From NCBI RefSeq assembly GCF_014236655.1, contig NZ_JACMYG010000004.1, positions 62,001-126,000 of the forward strand: a DNA stretch of 64,000 bases, written 5' to 3'. The notes beneath the pieces are model-generated. The model was not told where the DNA came from. It searched no databases and worked only from the letters and a program-made list of their open reading frames with translations. The stretch comes from Pseudomonas kielensis. Lineage in GTDB: Bacteria > Pseudomonadota > Gammaproteobacteria > Pseudomonadales > Pseudomonadaceae. Each line of letters starts with the position of its first letter. Positions within the stretch are counted from its first letter, which is position 1. Positions 37,127 to 45,900 of this stretch are shown here, piece by piece. A program made the translations under genes and the position numbers.

Positions 37127-38026
37127 TCAATTGCTGGACAACCGATCCCCGCGGGCAAACCTCCAGGTACGGATGATTTCCAGCCGGTCGATGTCCGCCA
37201 GGTCGCCAGTAAAAGGCGCAAAGGGCGCTGCCAGGCGCACGATGCGTTGGGCGGCCTGGTCCAGCAGCGGCTGCCCGGAAGACTCCAGGACCAGCACTTC
37301 ATACAGCGAGCCGTCGCGGTTGATCGAGACCATCAGGCGCAAATTGCCGTAGATCTGTTGCCGCCGCGCTTCGTCGGGATAGTTCAGGTTGCCGATGCGC
37401 TCGACCTTCTTGCGCCATGCATCCTTGTACCAGGCCCCCTTGTCGCGCATGGTCGAGGCCGCGCTCAGGCGGTGGATGCGCGGGCGCTTGGCGTACAACT
37501 GTTGTTCGTTGGCCAGTTCCGCCTCGAGGCTGGCGATGTCGCTGGACAGCTGGGCGCTGTCGAAAGTCGGCGTCACCGGCTTGGGGGTCGGCGCCGACTT
37601 CACTTCTTCTTTCTTGGTCGCGGCTTTCTTCGGTGCTGGCGCCACGGTGGTCACGGCGGCCTTGGGGGCGGCGACCGGTACCTGGGGCTTGACCGTGGGC
37701 GGTGGCGTGACCTTTTGCACCTTGTTGTCCTGGAACGGCGCGATCTCGGTGGTCTTGGGGATCGCCTTTTTATCCAGGGTGCCGCTGCCTTGCTGATTTT
37801 CCTGGGCCAGGAAATCGGCTTTTTTCGGCTGGGTCTCGCTTTTGAAGGTGGCGAGGGTGATTTCCAGGGTCCTACTGATCTGCTTGGGTTCGGCAAAGGT
37901 AAAACCCAGGCCGAGGATCAGCGCCAGGTGGATCAGCGCCGCCAGGAACAGGGTAAATCCCAGGCGATCGGCCGGGCGCACGCCGCGGTGGGCGAGTTCA
38001 GGGGGCAGATCGGACGGCAGGGTCAT
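37127..38026 (-). CDS. tonB3: TonB-family energy transducer (TonB3 type)
   Basis: 299 aa. One N-terminal membrane helix (about 21-43), a Pro/Lys-rich periplasmic spacer with a coiled stretch, and a C-terminal TonB domain ending in RTWRF. By gene order (beside gshB and pilG) it is TonB3, which in P. aeruginosa is needed for twitching and pilus assembly instead of classical iron uptake. Starts 77 bases after gshB, preceded by a long hairpin. Confidence 0.88.
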   Translation of the reverse strand: MTLPSDLPPELAHRGVRPADRLGFTLFLAALIHLALILGLGFTFAEPKQISRTLEITLATFKSETQPKKADFLAQENQQGSGTLDKKAIPKTTEIAPFQDNKVQKVTPPPTVKPQVPVAAPKAAVTTVAPAPKKAATKKEEVKSAPTPKPVTPTFDSAQLSSDIASLEAELANEQQLYAKRPRIHRLSAASTMRDKGAWYKDAWRKKVERIGNLNYPDEARRQQIYGNLRLMVSINRDGSLYEVLVLESSGQPLLDQAAQRIVRLAAPFAPFTGDLADIDRLEIIRTWRFARGDRLSSN

Positions 38027-38036
38027 GACAAGGAAA

Positions 38037-38082
38037 CCAACATCGCGTTTTGCACAGGCCGCGCATGATAACGCAATGTTGG
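38037..38082. terminator. Long stem-loop between gshB and tonB3
   Basis: Inverted repeat with 13-base arms and one mismatch (CCAACATCGCGTT and AACGCAATGTTGG) and a 20-base loop. On the minus strand it is followed by TTTCCTTG and then the tonB3 ATG. It could end gshB transcription or control tonB3 translation. Confidence 0.55.
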
Positions 38083-38103
38083 TCTGCCCTTGGGGGTTCT
38101 ATA

Positions 38104-39057
38104 TCAACGTGCCTTGAGCTTCTGATCGATGGCCGCCATCAGCATTTCGCCGATGTTCGTGCCAAAGGCATTGTCGATCTCGCGAATGCAGGTCGGGCTG
38201 GTGACGTTGATTTCGGTCAGGTGCTCACCAATCACGTCGAGGCCGACGAACAGCAGGCCTTTTTCCCGCAGGGTCGGGCCAACCTGGGCGGCGATCCAGC
38301 GGTCCTTGTCGCTCAGTGGACGCGCTTCACCACGGCCGCCGGCGGCCAGGTTGCCGCGGGTTTCGCCCTGGGCCGGTATGCGCGCCAGGCAGTAGTCCAC
38401 CGGCTCACCGTCGATCATCAGGATGCGCTTGTCGCCGTCCTTGATTGCCGGCAGGTAGGCCTGGCCCATGATCTGCTGGGTGCCCAGGGCGGTCAGGGTC
38501 TCGAGGATCACCGACAGGTTCGGATCGCCCGCGCGATGACGGAAGATCGAGGTGCCGCCCATGCCGTCCAGCGGCTTGAGGATCACATCGCCGTGTTTGG
38601 CGGCGAACTCGCGCAACACGTCGGCGCGGCGGCTGACCACGGTCGGCGGGGTGCACTGGGGGAACAGGGTGGCGAACAGCTTTTCATTGCAGTCGCGCAG
38701 GCTCTGGGGTTTGTTGACCACCAGAACACCGGCGCGCTCCGCTTGCTCGAGCAGGTAGGTGGAGTAGACGAACTCCATGTCGAAAGGCGGATCCTTGCGC
38801 ATCAGGATCACATCCAGGTCGCTCAGCAGCGCGTCGGTCTCGGCTTGCAGCTCGAACCATTTCTGCGGGTCGGCGAAGACTTTCAACGGTCGCATGCGCG
38901 CCCGTGCCTCACCTTCGCCCTGGTACAGGTCGCTCTGTTCCATATAGAACAGTTCCCAGCCGCGCGCCTGGGCGGCCAGCAGCATGGCCAGCGAACTATC
39001 CTTTTTATAGGAAATGCTGGCGATAGGGTCCATGACAATCCCGACGCGAACGCTCAT
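38104..39057 (-). CDS. gshB: Glutathione synthetase
   Basis: 317 aa ATP-grasp enzyme adding glycine to gamma-glutamylcysteine. Motifs: KPLDGMGGTSIFR (ATP site), NVTSPTCIREID (metal/substrate region). The open frame continues upstream to 39222; MSVRVGIVMDPIASI is the conserved start. Divergent from pilG. Confidence 0.96.
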   Translation of the reverse strand: MSVRVGIVMDPIASISYKKDSSLAMLLAAQARGWELFYMEQSDLYQGEGEARARMRPLKVFADPQKWFELQAETDALLSDLDVILMRKDPPFDMEFVYSTYLLEQAERAGVLVVNKPQSLRDCNEKLFATLFPQCTPPTVVSRRADVLREFAAKHGDVILKPLDGMGGTSIFRHRAGDPNLSVILETLTALGTQQIMGQAYLPAIKDGDKRILMIDGEPVDYCLARIPAQGETRGNLAAGGRGEARPLSDKDRWIAAQVGPTLREKGLLFVGLDVIGEHLTEINVTSPTCIREIDNAFGTNIGEMLMAAIDQKLKAR

Positions 39058-39258
39058 GGGTGTTTCCTCGAGTTTGAAGGGCTGGATGTCTGGTTTAGGA
39101 ACGAGCAAGCCCGCGCCTGCAGAAGACCAGCCGAAGGCCAGAAAAAGTGGCGTCAGAGTGGCGCCCGGTGGGTTCCCGGTCAAGGAAAAACCGCCTCGCG
39201 GGTCGGCCGATAGATTGGACATGGAGACTGTGCTAAAAAGGCTGGCATGTCGCGCTGG

Positions 39259-39275
39259 CCCTTGAACATCAAGGG
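39259..39275. promoter_or_regulatory. Dyad in the gshB-pilG intergenic region
   Basis: CCCTTGA-ACA-TCAAGGG, a perfect seven-base-arm dyad about 64 bases before pilG. Possible operator for the pil-chp operon. No regulator assigned. Confidence 0.35.
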
Positions 39276-39338
39276 TTTCGAGCCAACGGGCAGCCGCAAA
39301 CGGACAAACTGATTCGCCCAGGCGATGGTAGAGCAGAT

Positions 39339-39743
39339 ATGGAACAGCATTCCAACGCCCTGAAGGTCATGGTGATCGACGATTCGAAGACCATTCGCCG
39401 CACCGCTGAAACCTTGTTGCGCAATGCGGGCTGCGAGGTGATCACCGCCATCGATGGTTTTGATGCGCTGGCCAAGATTGCCGACAATCATCCGGGGATC
39501 ATCTTTGTCGACATCATGATGCCGCGTCTGGATGGTTATCAGACCTGCGCTTTAATCAAGAACAACAGCGCGTTCAAAGCCACGCCCGTGATCATGCTGT
39601 CGTCCAAGGACGGGCTGTTCGACAAGGCCAAGGGGCGGATTGTCGGTTCCGATCAGTTTTTGACCAAGCCATTCAGCAAGGAAGAACTGTTGAACGCGAT
39701 TCGCGCTCATGTACCGGGTTTCGCTGCCGATGCGCCGCTGTAA
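39339..39743 (+). CDS. pilG: Response regulator PilG
   Basis: 134 aa single-domain CheY-like receiver. Acidic pocket DD at 14-15, phospho-acceptor D58 in VDIMMPRLDG, and K in TKPF. In P. aeruginosa ChpA phosphorylates PilG, which promotes pilus extension and cAMP signalling. First gene of the chp operon. Confidence 0.96.
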   Translation: MEQHSNALKVMVIDDSKTIRRTAETLLRNAGCEVITAIDGFDALAKIADNHPGIIFVDIMMPRLDGYQTCALIKNNSAFKATPVIMLSSKDGLFDKAKGRIVGSDQFLTKPFSKEELLNAIRAHVPGFAADAPL

Positions 39744-39800
39744 GACACGCACAGTGATGCCCGGCCAACCGGCCTGGTGTCTACAAGAATGGGGAAGACC

Positions 39801-40166
39801 ATGGCACGTATTCTGATCGTCGATGACTCGCCGACCGAAATGTACAAACTCACCGGCATGCTGGAAAAGCACGGCCATGAAGTGTTGAAGGCGCAGAACG
39901 GTGCCGATGGCGTGGCGCTGGCCCGTCAGGAAAAGCCCGACGCGGTCTTGATGGACATCGTCATGCCCGGCCTCAACGGCTTCCAGGCGACCCGTCAACT
40001 GACCAAGGACCCGGAGACCGGCCATATTCCGGTGATCATCATCACCACCAAGGACCAGGAGACCGACAAGGTCTGGGGCACTCGCCAGGGCGCCAAGGAC
40101 TACCTGACCAAGCCGGTGGACGAAGACACCCTGATCAAGACCCTGAACGCCGTGCTGGCAGGCTGA
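39801..40166 (+). CDS. pilH: Response regulator PilH
   Basis: 121 aa CheY-like receiver with the phospho-acceptor D52 in MDIVMPGLNG and K in TKPV. In P. aeruginosa PilH counteracts PilG and promotes retraction or acts as a phosphate sink. The start at 39801 follows GGGGAAG; the open frame starts eight codons earlier. Confidence 0.96.
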   Translation: MARILIVDDSPTEMYKLTGMLEKHGHEVLKAQNGADGVALARQEKPDAVLMDIVMPGLNGFQATRQLTKDPETGHIPVIIITTKDQETDKVWGTRQGAKDYLTKPVDEDTLIKTLNAVLAG

Positions 40167-40176
40167 CGGCCGCGCC

Positions 40177-40716
40177 ATGGCCGAGTCGCTGAGCGCCTTT
40201 GAACTGCTGCTGCAGATTGACCAGCGTTGCCGCTTGCTGGCCGCTGACTTGCCGTCCCAGCCCACCCGCAATCACGGCTGGAGCGGCATTGGCTTTCGCC
40301 TGGGCGAACACTGGTACGTGGCGCCCATGGGCGAGGTCAGCGAAGTCCTGCATGAGCCGCGCCTGACCCAGTTGCCGGGGGTCAAGCCGTGGGTCAGGGG
40401 GGTGGCCAACCTGCGTGGCCGCTTGCTGCCGGTGATGGACCTGTGCGGCTTTCTGGGCGCCGAGTTGTCGGCTCAGCGCAAGCAGCGCCGGGTCCTGGTG
40501 GTCGAGTACAAGGAGGTGTTCGTCGGGCTGATGGTCGATGAGGTGCTGGGCATGCAGCACTTCGATCAGGCCCGGTTCGAACCGGGAGCGCTGGGTAGCC
40601 AGGACGACCCGGCAGCGACGTTCATCAAGGGCCGGTTCGAGCGCGAACAACGCTGGCAGGTGTTCAGTCCGTTTGCCGTGGCGCAGTCACCACGCTTCAT
40701 GGATGTAGCGGTGTAG
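40177..40716 (+). CDS. pilI: CheW-like adaptor PilI
   Basis: 179 aa CheW-domain adaptor linking PilJ to ChpA. The family core GVANLRGRLLPVMDL is at about residues 75-89. Ten bases after pilH. Confidence 0.94.
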   Translation: MAESLSAFELLLQIDQRCRLLAADLPSQPTRNHGWSGIGFRLGEHWYVAPMGEVSEVLHEPRLTQLPGVKPWVRGVANLRGRLLPVMDLCGFLGAELSAQRKQRRVLVVEYKEVFVGLMVDEVLGMQHFDQARFEPGALGSQDDPAATFIKGRFEREQRWQVFSPFAVAQSPRFMDVAV

Positions 40717-40722
40717 GCGGGT

Positions 40723-40762
40723 ACCTGTAGCAGCTGCCGAAGGCTGCGTTCGAGTGCGCAGC
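40723..40762 (+). repeat. Dispersed repeat in the pilI-pilJ gap
   Basis: ACCTGTAGCAGCTGCCGAAG continuing into GCTGCG...CGCAGC forms a stem-loop. This resembles a short repeat family that I know as common in fluorescent pseudomonads. It sits in the middle of an operon, so it is transcribed. Confidence 0.45.
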
Positions 40763-40815
40763 ACGCGCAAGGACGCCGGACGGGTTTCACAATGTGGGTC
40801 AACAGGCGAAGAGCG

Positions 40816-42876
40816 ATGATTAAAGTCAACACGGGCACCTCAAGCGATGGAACGCGCAGTCGTTCGCAGATCATTGCGCTGTTCATCGCGCTGATCGTGT
40901 TCATCGTGTTGTTGTTCGCCAACTTTGCCTACCTCAACACCCAGGCCTCCTACGACAAGCAGTACATCGGCCATGCCGGTGAATTGCGCGTGTTGTCCCA
41001 GCGTATTGCCAAGAACGCCACCGAAGCGGCTGCCGGCAAAGCCGCGGCGTTCAAGCTGCTCAGCGATGCGCGCAATGACTTTGCGCAGCGCTGGAGCTAC
41101 CTGAAGAAAGGCGACCCCGTCACCGGCCTGCCGCCAGCTCCGGCGGCGGTGCGTCCGCAAATGCGCGCCGTGCAACTGGATTGGGAGCGCTTGCTGAAAA
41201 ACACTGACGCGATCCTCTCCAGTGAGCAGACCGTGCTGTCGCTGCACCAGGTGGCCGCGACACTGGCCGAGACCGTGCCGCAGTTGCAGGTCGAGTACGA
41301 AAAAGTCGTCGAAATCCTGCTGCAGCGCGGCGCGCCAGCCACTCAGGTGGCCATGGCCCAGCGCCAGTCGCTGCTGGCCGAGCGCATCCTTGGGGCGGTC
41401 AACACCGTGCTGGCCGGCGATGAAAACGCCCAGCAGGCCGCCGACGTGTTTGGCCGGGACGCGGCGCGCTTCGGCCAGGTGCTCAACGGCATGCTGCAGG
41501 GCAATCCGGCGCTCAAGATCAGCCAGGTCGAGGACCGCGATGCCCGCGCCCGTTTGACCGAGATCGCCGAGCTGTTCCAGTTCGTCTCGGGGTCGGTGGA
41601 CGAAATCCTCGAAACCTCGCCCCAACTGTTCAAGGTCCGCGAGTCGGCGGGCAATATCTTCAACCTGTCGCAGACCCTGCTGGAGGAGGCCTCGCACCTG
41701 GCCAACGGCTTCGAAAACCTGGTGGGCGGGCGTTCCACCGATACCATCGGCGGTTACGTGCTGGGCCTGCTCGCGCTGGCCTCGATCATCCTGATCGGCC
41801 TGGTGATGGTGCGTGAAACCAACCGCCAGTTGCGCGAAACCGCCGAGAAGAACGAACGCAACCAGAACGCGATCATGCGCCTGCTCGACGAAATCGAAGA
41901 CCTGGCAGACGGCGACCTGACCGTGACGGCCTCGGTGACGGAAGACTTCACCGGGACCATTGCCGACTCCATCAACTACTCGGTCGACCAACTGCGCGAC
42001 CTGGTGGCCACCATCAACCTCACCGCCGGCCAGGTCGCCGCCGCCGTGCAGGAAACCCAGGCCACCGCGATGCACCTGGCCCAGGCCTCGGAGCATCAGG
42101 CCCAGCAGATCAGCGAAGCATCGGCCTCGATCAACGACATGGCCCAGTCCATCGACCAGGTGTCGGCGAACGCCGCCGAGTCATCGGCCGTGGCCGAGCG
42201 CTCGGTGGAAATCGCCAACAAGGGCAACGAGGTGGTGCACAACACCATTCACGGCATGGACAACATTCGTGAACAGATCCAGGACACCGCCAAGCGCATC
42301 AAGCGCCTGGGCGAGTCGTCCCAGGAAATCGGCGATATCGTCAGCCTGATCGACGACATCGCCGACCAGACCAATATCCTGGCCCTCAACGCGGCGATCC
42401 AGGCCTCCATGGCCGGCGACGCCGGGCGCGGGTTTGCCGTGGTGGCCGACGAGGTGCAGCGCCTGGCTGAACGGTCGTCCGCCGCCACCCGGCAGATCGA
42501 AACCCTGGTGCGGGCGATCCAGACCGATACCAATGAGGCGGTCATCTCCATGGAGCAGACCACCACCGAGGTGGTGCGCGGCGCGCGGCTGGCGCAGGAT
42601 GCTGGAGTCGCCCTGGAAGAAATCGAAGGCGTTTCGAAAACCCTCGCCGCGCTGATCCAGAGTATTTCCAATGCGGCGCAGCAACAGACGTCGTCGGCGG
42701 GGCAGATTTCCTTGACCATGAACGTGATCCAGCAGATCACCACGCAAACCTCGTCGGGCTCCACGGCCACCGCCGAGAGCATTGGCAACCTGGCGAAAAT
42801 GGCCAGTCAGCTGCGGCGCTCGGTGTCCGGCTTCACCTTGCCGGCGGTACCGGAGCGCGGAACCGACAAGCACTGA
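40816..42876 (+). CDS. pilJ: Methyl-accepting chemotaxis protein PilJ
   Basis: 686 aa. Membrane helix near 15-35, a periplasmic region with two PilJ-type helical domains, a second helix near 310-330, a HAMP segment and a coiled-coil signalling domain. The tip reads [18 protein letters not shown], the PilJ form of the kinase-control motif. It senses pilus-linked mechanical signals in P. aeruginosa. ATG at 40816 chosen over an ATG eight codons upstream. Confidence 0.95.
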   Translation: MIKVNTGTSSDGTRSRSQIIALFIALIVFIVLLFANFAYLNTQASYDKQYIGHAGELRVLSQRIAKNATEAAAGKAAAFKLLSDARNDFAQRWSYLKKGDPVTGLPPAPAAVRPQMRAVQLDWERLLKNTDAILSSEQTVLSLHQVAATLAETVPQLQVEYEKVVEILLQRGAPATQVAMAQRQSLLAERILGAVNTVLAGDENAQQAADVFGRDAARFGQVLNGMLQGNPALKISQVEDRDARARLTEIAELFQFVSGSVDEILETSPQLFKVRESAGNIFNLSQTLLEEASHLANGFENLVGGRSTDTIGGYVLGLLALASIILIGLVMVRETNRQLRETAEKNERNQNAIMRLLDEIEDLADGDLTVTASVTEDFTGTIADSINYSVDQLRDLVATINLTAGQVAAAVQETQATAMHLAQASEHQAQQISEASASINDMAQSIDQVSANAAESSAVAERSVEIANKGNEVVHNTIHGMDNIREQIQDTAKRIKRLGESSQEIGDIVSLIDDIADQTNILALNAAIQASMAGDAGRGFAVVADEVQRLAERSSAATRQIETLVRAIQTDTNEAVISMEQTTTEVVRGARLAQDAGVALEEIEGVSKTLAALIQSISNAAQQQTSSAGQISLTMNVIQQITTQTSSGSTATAESIGNLAKMASQLRRSVSGFTLPAVPERGTDKH

Positions 42877-42914
42877 ACCCGGCACGCTGCAAACGAATTT
42901 TGACTGGAGTGGTT

Positions 42915-45900
42915 ATGGGTGATCGGCACGACTATGTGGCCCTCGAGTGGGTCAAGGGCGAAATTGCCGAAACGCTGAAGCAGGCCTACTTTGCTCTCGA
43001 TCGCCTGATCGAGGACCCGCAGGCGCTGCACGCGCTCGAGCAATGCCTGGCGGGCATCCATCAGGTCCATGGCAGTCTGCAGATGGTCGAGTTCTACGGT
43101 GCGGCCCTGCTTGCCGAAGAGATGGAGCAACTGGCGGCGGCCTTGCAGCGCGGCATGGTGGCCCATCGTGACGAAGCCATCCGCCTGCTGCAACAGGCCC
43201 TCGGCCAGTTGCCGATTTACCTCGACCGCGTGCTCAGCGCCCGGCGCGACCTGCCCCTGGTAGTGCTGCCGCTGATCAATGACCTGCGCAGCGCCCGAGG
43301 CGAGGGCCTGCTCGCGGAAACCAGCCTGTTCAGCCCACAACTGCAAGAACTGCCGCCCCTGACGGATGCGCAACTGGCGCTGCTGGAGCCGGCAGACTTG
43401 CCCAATGTGTTGCGCAAACTGCGGCAGATGCTGCAGATGGGCCTGGTCGGCCTGCTGCGCGAACAGGACGACAGCACCAACCTCGGGTACCTGGCCAAGG
43501 TCTTTGCACGCCTGGAAACGCTGTGTGCCGACGCGCCCCTGAGCCCGCTGTGGCAGGTGGCTTCAGCGCTGGTCGAGGGCATGCTCGGTGGCCGTATCGA
43601 CAACAGTCCGGCGCTGCGCAGCTTGTTCAAGGAAACCGACAAGGAACTCAAGCGCCTGCTTGAGCACGGCATGCCGGCCATCAACCAGGTGCCGCCACCC
43701 GAACTGCTGAAAAGCCTGCTGTTTTATATCGCCAAGGCGCAATCCCCCAGTGCCCGGATGTTAATCATGAAAGATCGCTACGGGCTGGATGACGCCTTGC
43801 CTGACAATGCCCTGCTGGATGCGGAGCGCGCGCGCCTGGCCGGACCTGACCGTGACGCCATGCGCTCGGTGCTGGCCGCCTTGTGCGAGGAGCTGGTGCG
43901 GGTCAAGGAGCGCCTGGACCTGTTCGTGCGCAGCGACCGCCAGCATGCCTCGGACCTCGACAGCCTGCTGGCGCCGTTGCGACAAATCGCCGACACCCTG
44001 GCGGTGCTCGGTTTTGGCCAGCCACGCAAGGTCATCATCGACCAGCTGGGCGTGGTCATGAGCCTGGCCCAGGGTCAGCGCGAACCGAACGATGCGATCC
44101 TGATGGACGTCGCCGGCGCCTTGCTCTACGTCGAGGCGACCCTGGCGGGCATGGTCGGCATCGTCGAGGAGCGCCGTGAAGAAAGCCGGCTGCCGACCAC
44201 GGACCTGACGCAGATCCACCAGATCGTCATCAAGGAAGCCCGGCTGTGCCTGCAACAGGCCAAGGACATGATCGTCGAATACATCGATGCCCACTGGGAT
44301 CGCCAGCCATTGCAGTTGCTGCCGGACTTGCTGACCCAGGTGCGCGGGGCGCTGGCGATGATTCCCCTGCACCGTGCGGCGAGCCTGCTGGAAGCCTGCA
44401 ATAGCTATATTCGCGAACACCTGCTGGCGGACCGCACACCGCCGGATTGGCAGCACCTGGACAACCTGGCCGATGCCATCACCAGCATCGAGTATTACCT
44501 GGAGCGCTTGAGCGAGGACCCACAGGCCCTTGGCGAGCAAGTGCTGGATGTGGCCGAACAGAGTCTGGCGACACTGGGCTACCTGCCCAGCGCGGTTCAT
44601 CTGCCGTCGTTCAATCCGTCGTCGAGTGCCGAGGACGGTCGGTTCGCCGAAGCGGACCAGGCTGGCCAGCCGTCGCTGGTGGATGTCCTGGCCCGCCCGG
44701 TTTCGGCCGTCAACCCGCCGGCCATGAGTCCCCCCGACAGCCTGCTACCACCGCCGGCCGATGAAGACCCGGTGGATGACGAGCTGCGCGAGGTGTTCCT
44801 CGAGGAGACCGCCGAAGTCCTGGATATCCTGCGCGAGTACTTGCCGCGCTGGTCGGCCAGCCCAGGCAGTGCAGCGGTCCTGGGCGAACTGCGCCGGGCC
44901 TTTCATACGTTGAAAGGCAGTGGGCGCATGGTCCGTGCGCTGGTGCTCGGCGAGCTCGCCTGGGCCGTGGAGAACCTGCTCAACCGAGTGCTCGAACACA
45001 GTGTCGAGCCTGGGCCGCAGGTCGATGAGCTGCTGCGCGATACGCTGCAACTGCTGCCGGAACTGGTGGCGGAATTCGCCGCCAACCACCAGCGCCAACG
45101 CGATGATGTCGACCGCCTGGCGGCCCGTGCCCACGCGTTGGCCCGGGGCGCTGCGCTGCCCGAGCCGGCGGGCGGGGCGCACGCCAGCGCCGCCGACCCG
45201 CAGTTGCTGGACATTTTCCGCAACGAAGCCGACACCCACCTCAACAGCCTCAAGCGTTTTCTCGAGCAGGCCGCCGAACACCTGCCGTTGCAGGCCACTG
45301 ACGAGTTGCAGCGTGCGCTGCACACCCTCAAGGGCAGTGCTTCGGTGGCCGGTGTGGTGCCGATCGCCGAACTGGCGGCCCCCTTCGATCAACTGGCCCG
45401 CGAATACAAGGCCCACCTGCTGGCCCTGGACCTGGATGAAGTCGACCTGCTGCTGGAGGCCGAAGGCTTGCTGCGCCGAGGCCTGGCGCAGTTGCAGGAC
45501 GACCCGCTGGTGGAAATCCCAGGTGCTCCTGAACTGATCCAGCGCACCCAGGCGCTGCTGACCGAGCGCCTGGAGGCCCTGCACAGCGCGTCCGACAGCG
45601 GTGCGCGGATCAAGCGTGCCCCGCAGTTGATCAACAGTTTCCTGGCCCAGGGCATGGACATCCTGCTGGACGCCGAAAACCTGTTGCGCCGTTGGCAGCA
45701 ACACCCCGGCGAGCGTCAGGAACTGAGTGCCTTGCTGGATGAGCTGACGACCCTGGGCGAAGGCGCGCACCTGGCCGACCTGCACCCGATGGATGAGTTG
45801 TGCGAGGCCTTGCTCGACCTGTACGGCGCGGTGGAGGAAAGCAGCCTGGCGGTCAGCGAACGGTTCTTTCACGAGGCCCAAAGTGCCCATGAAGCCTTGA

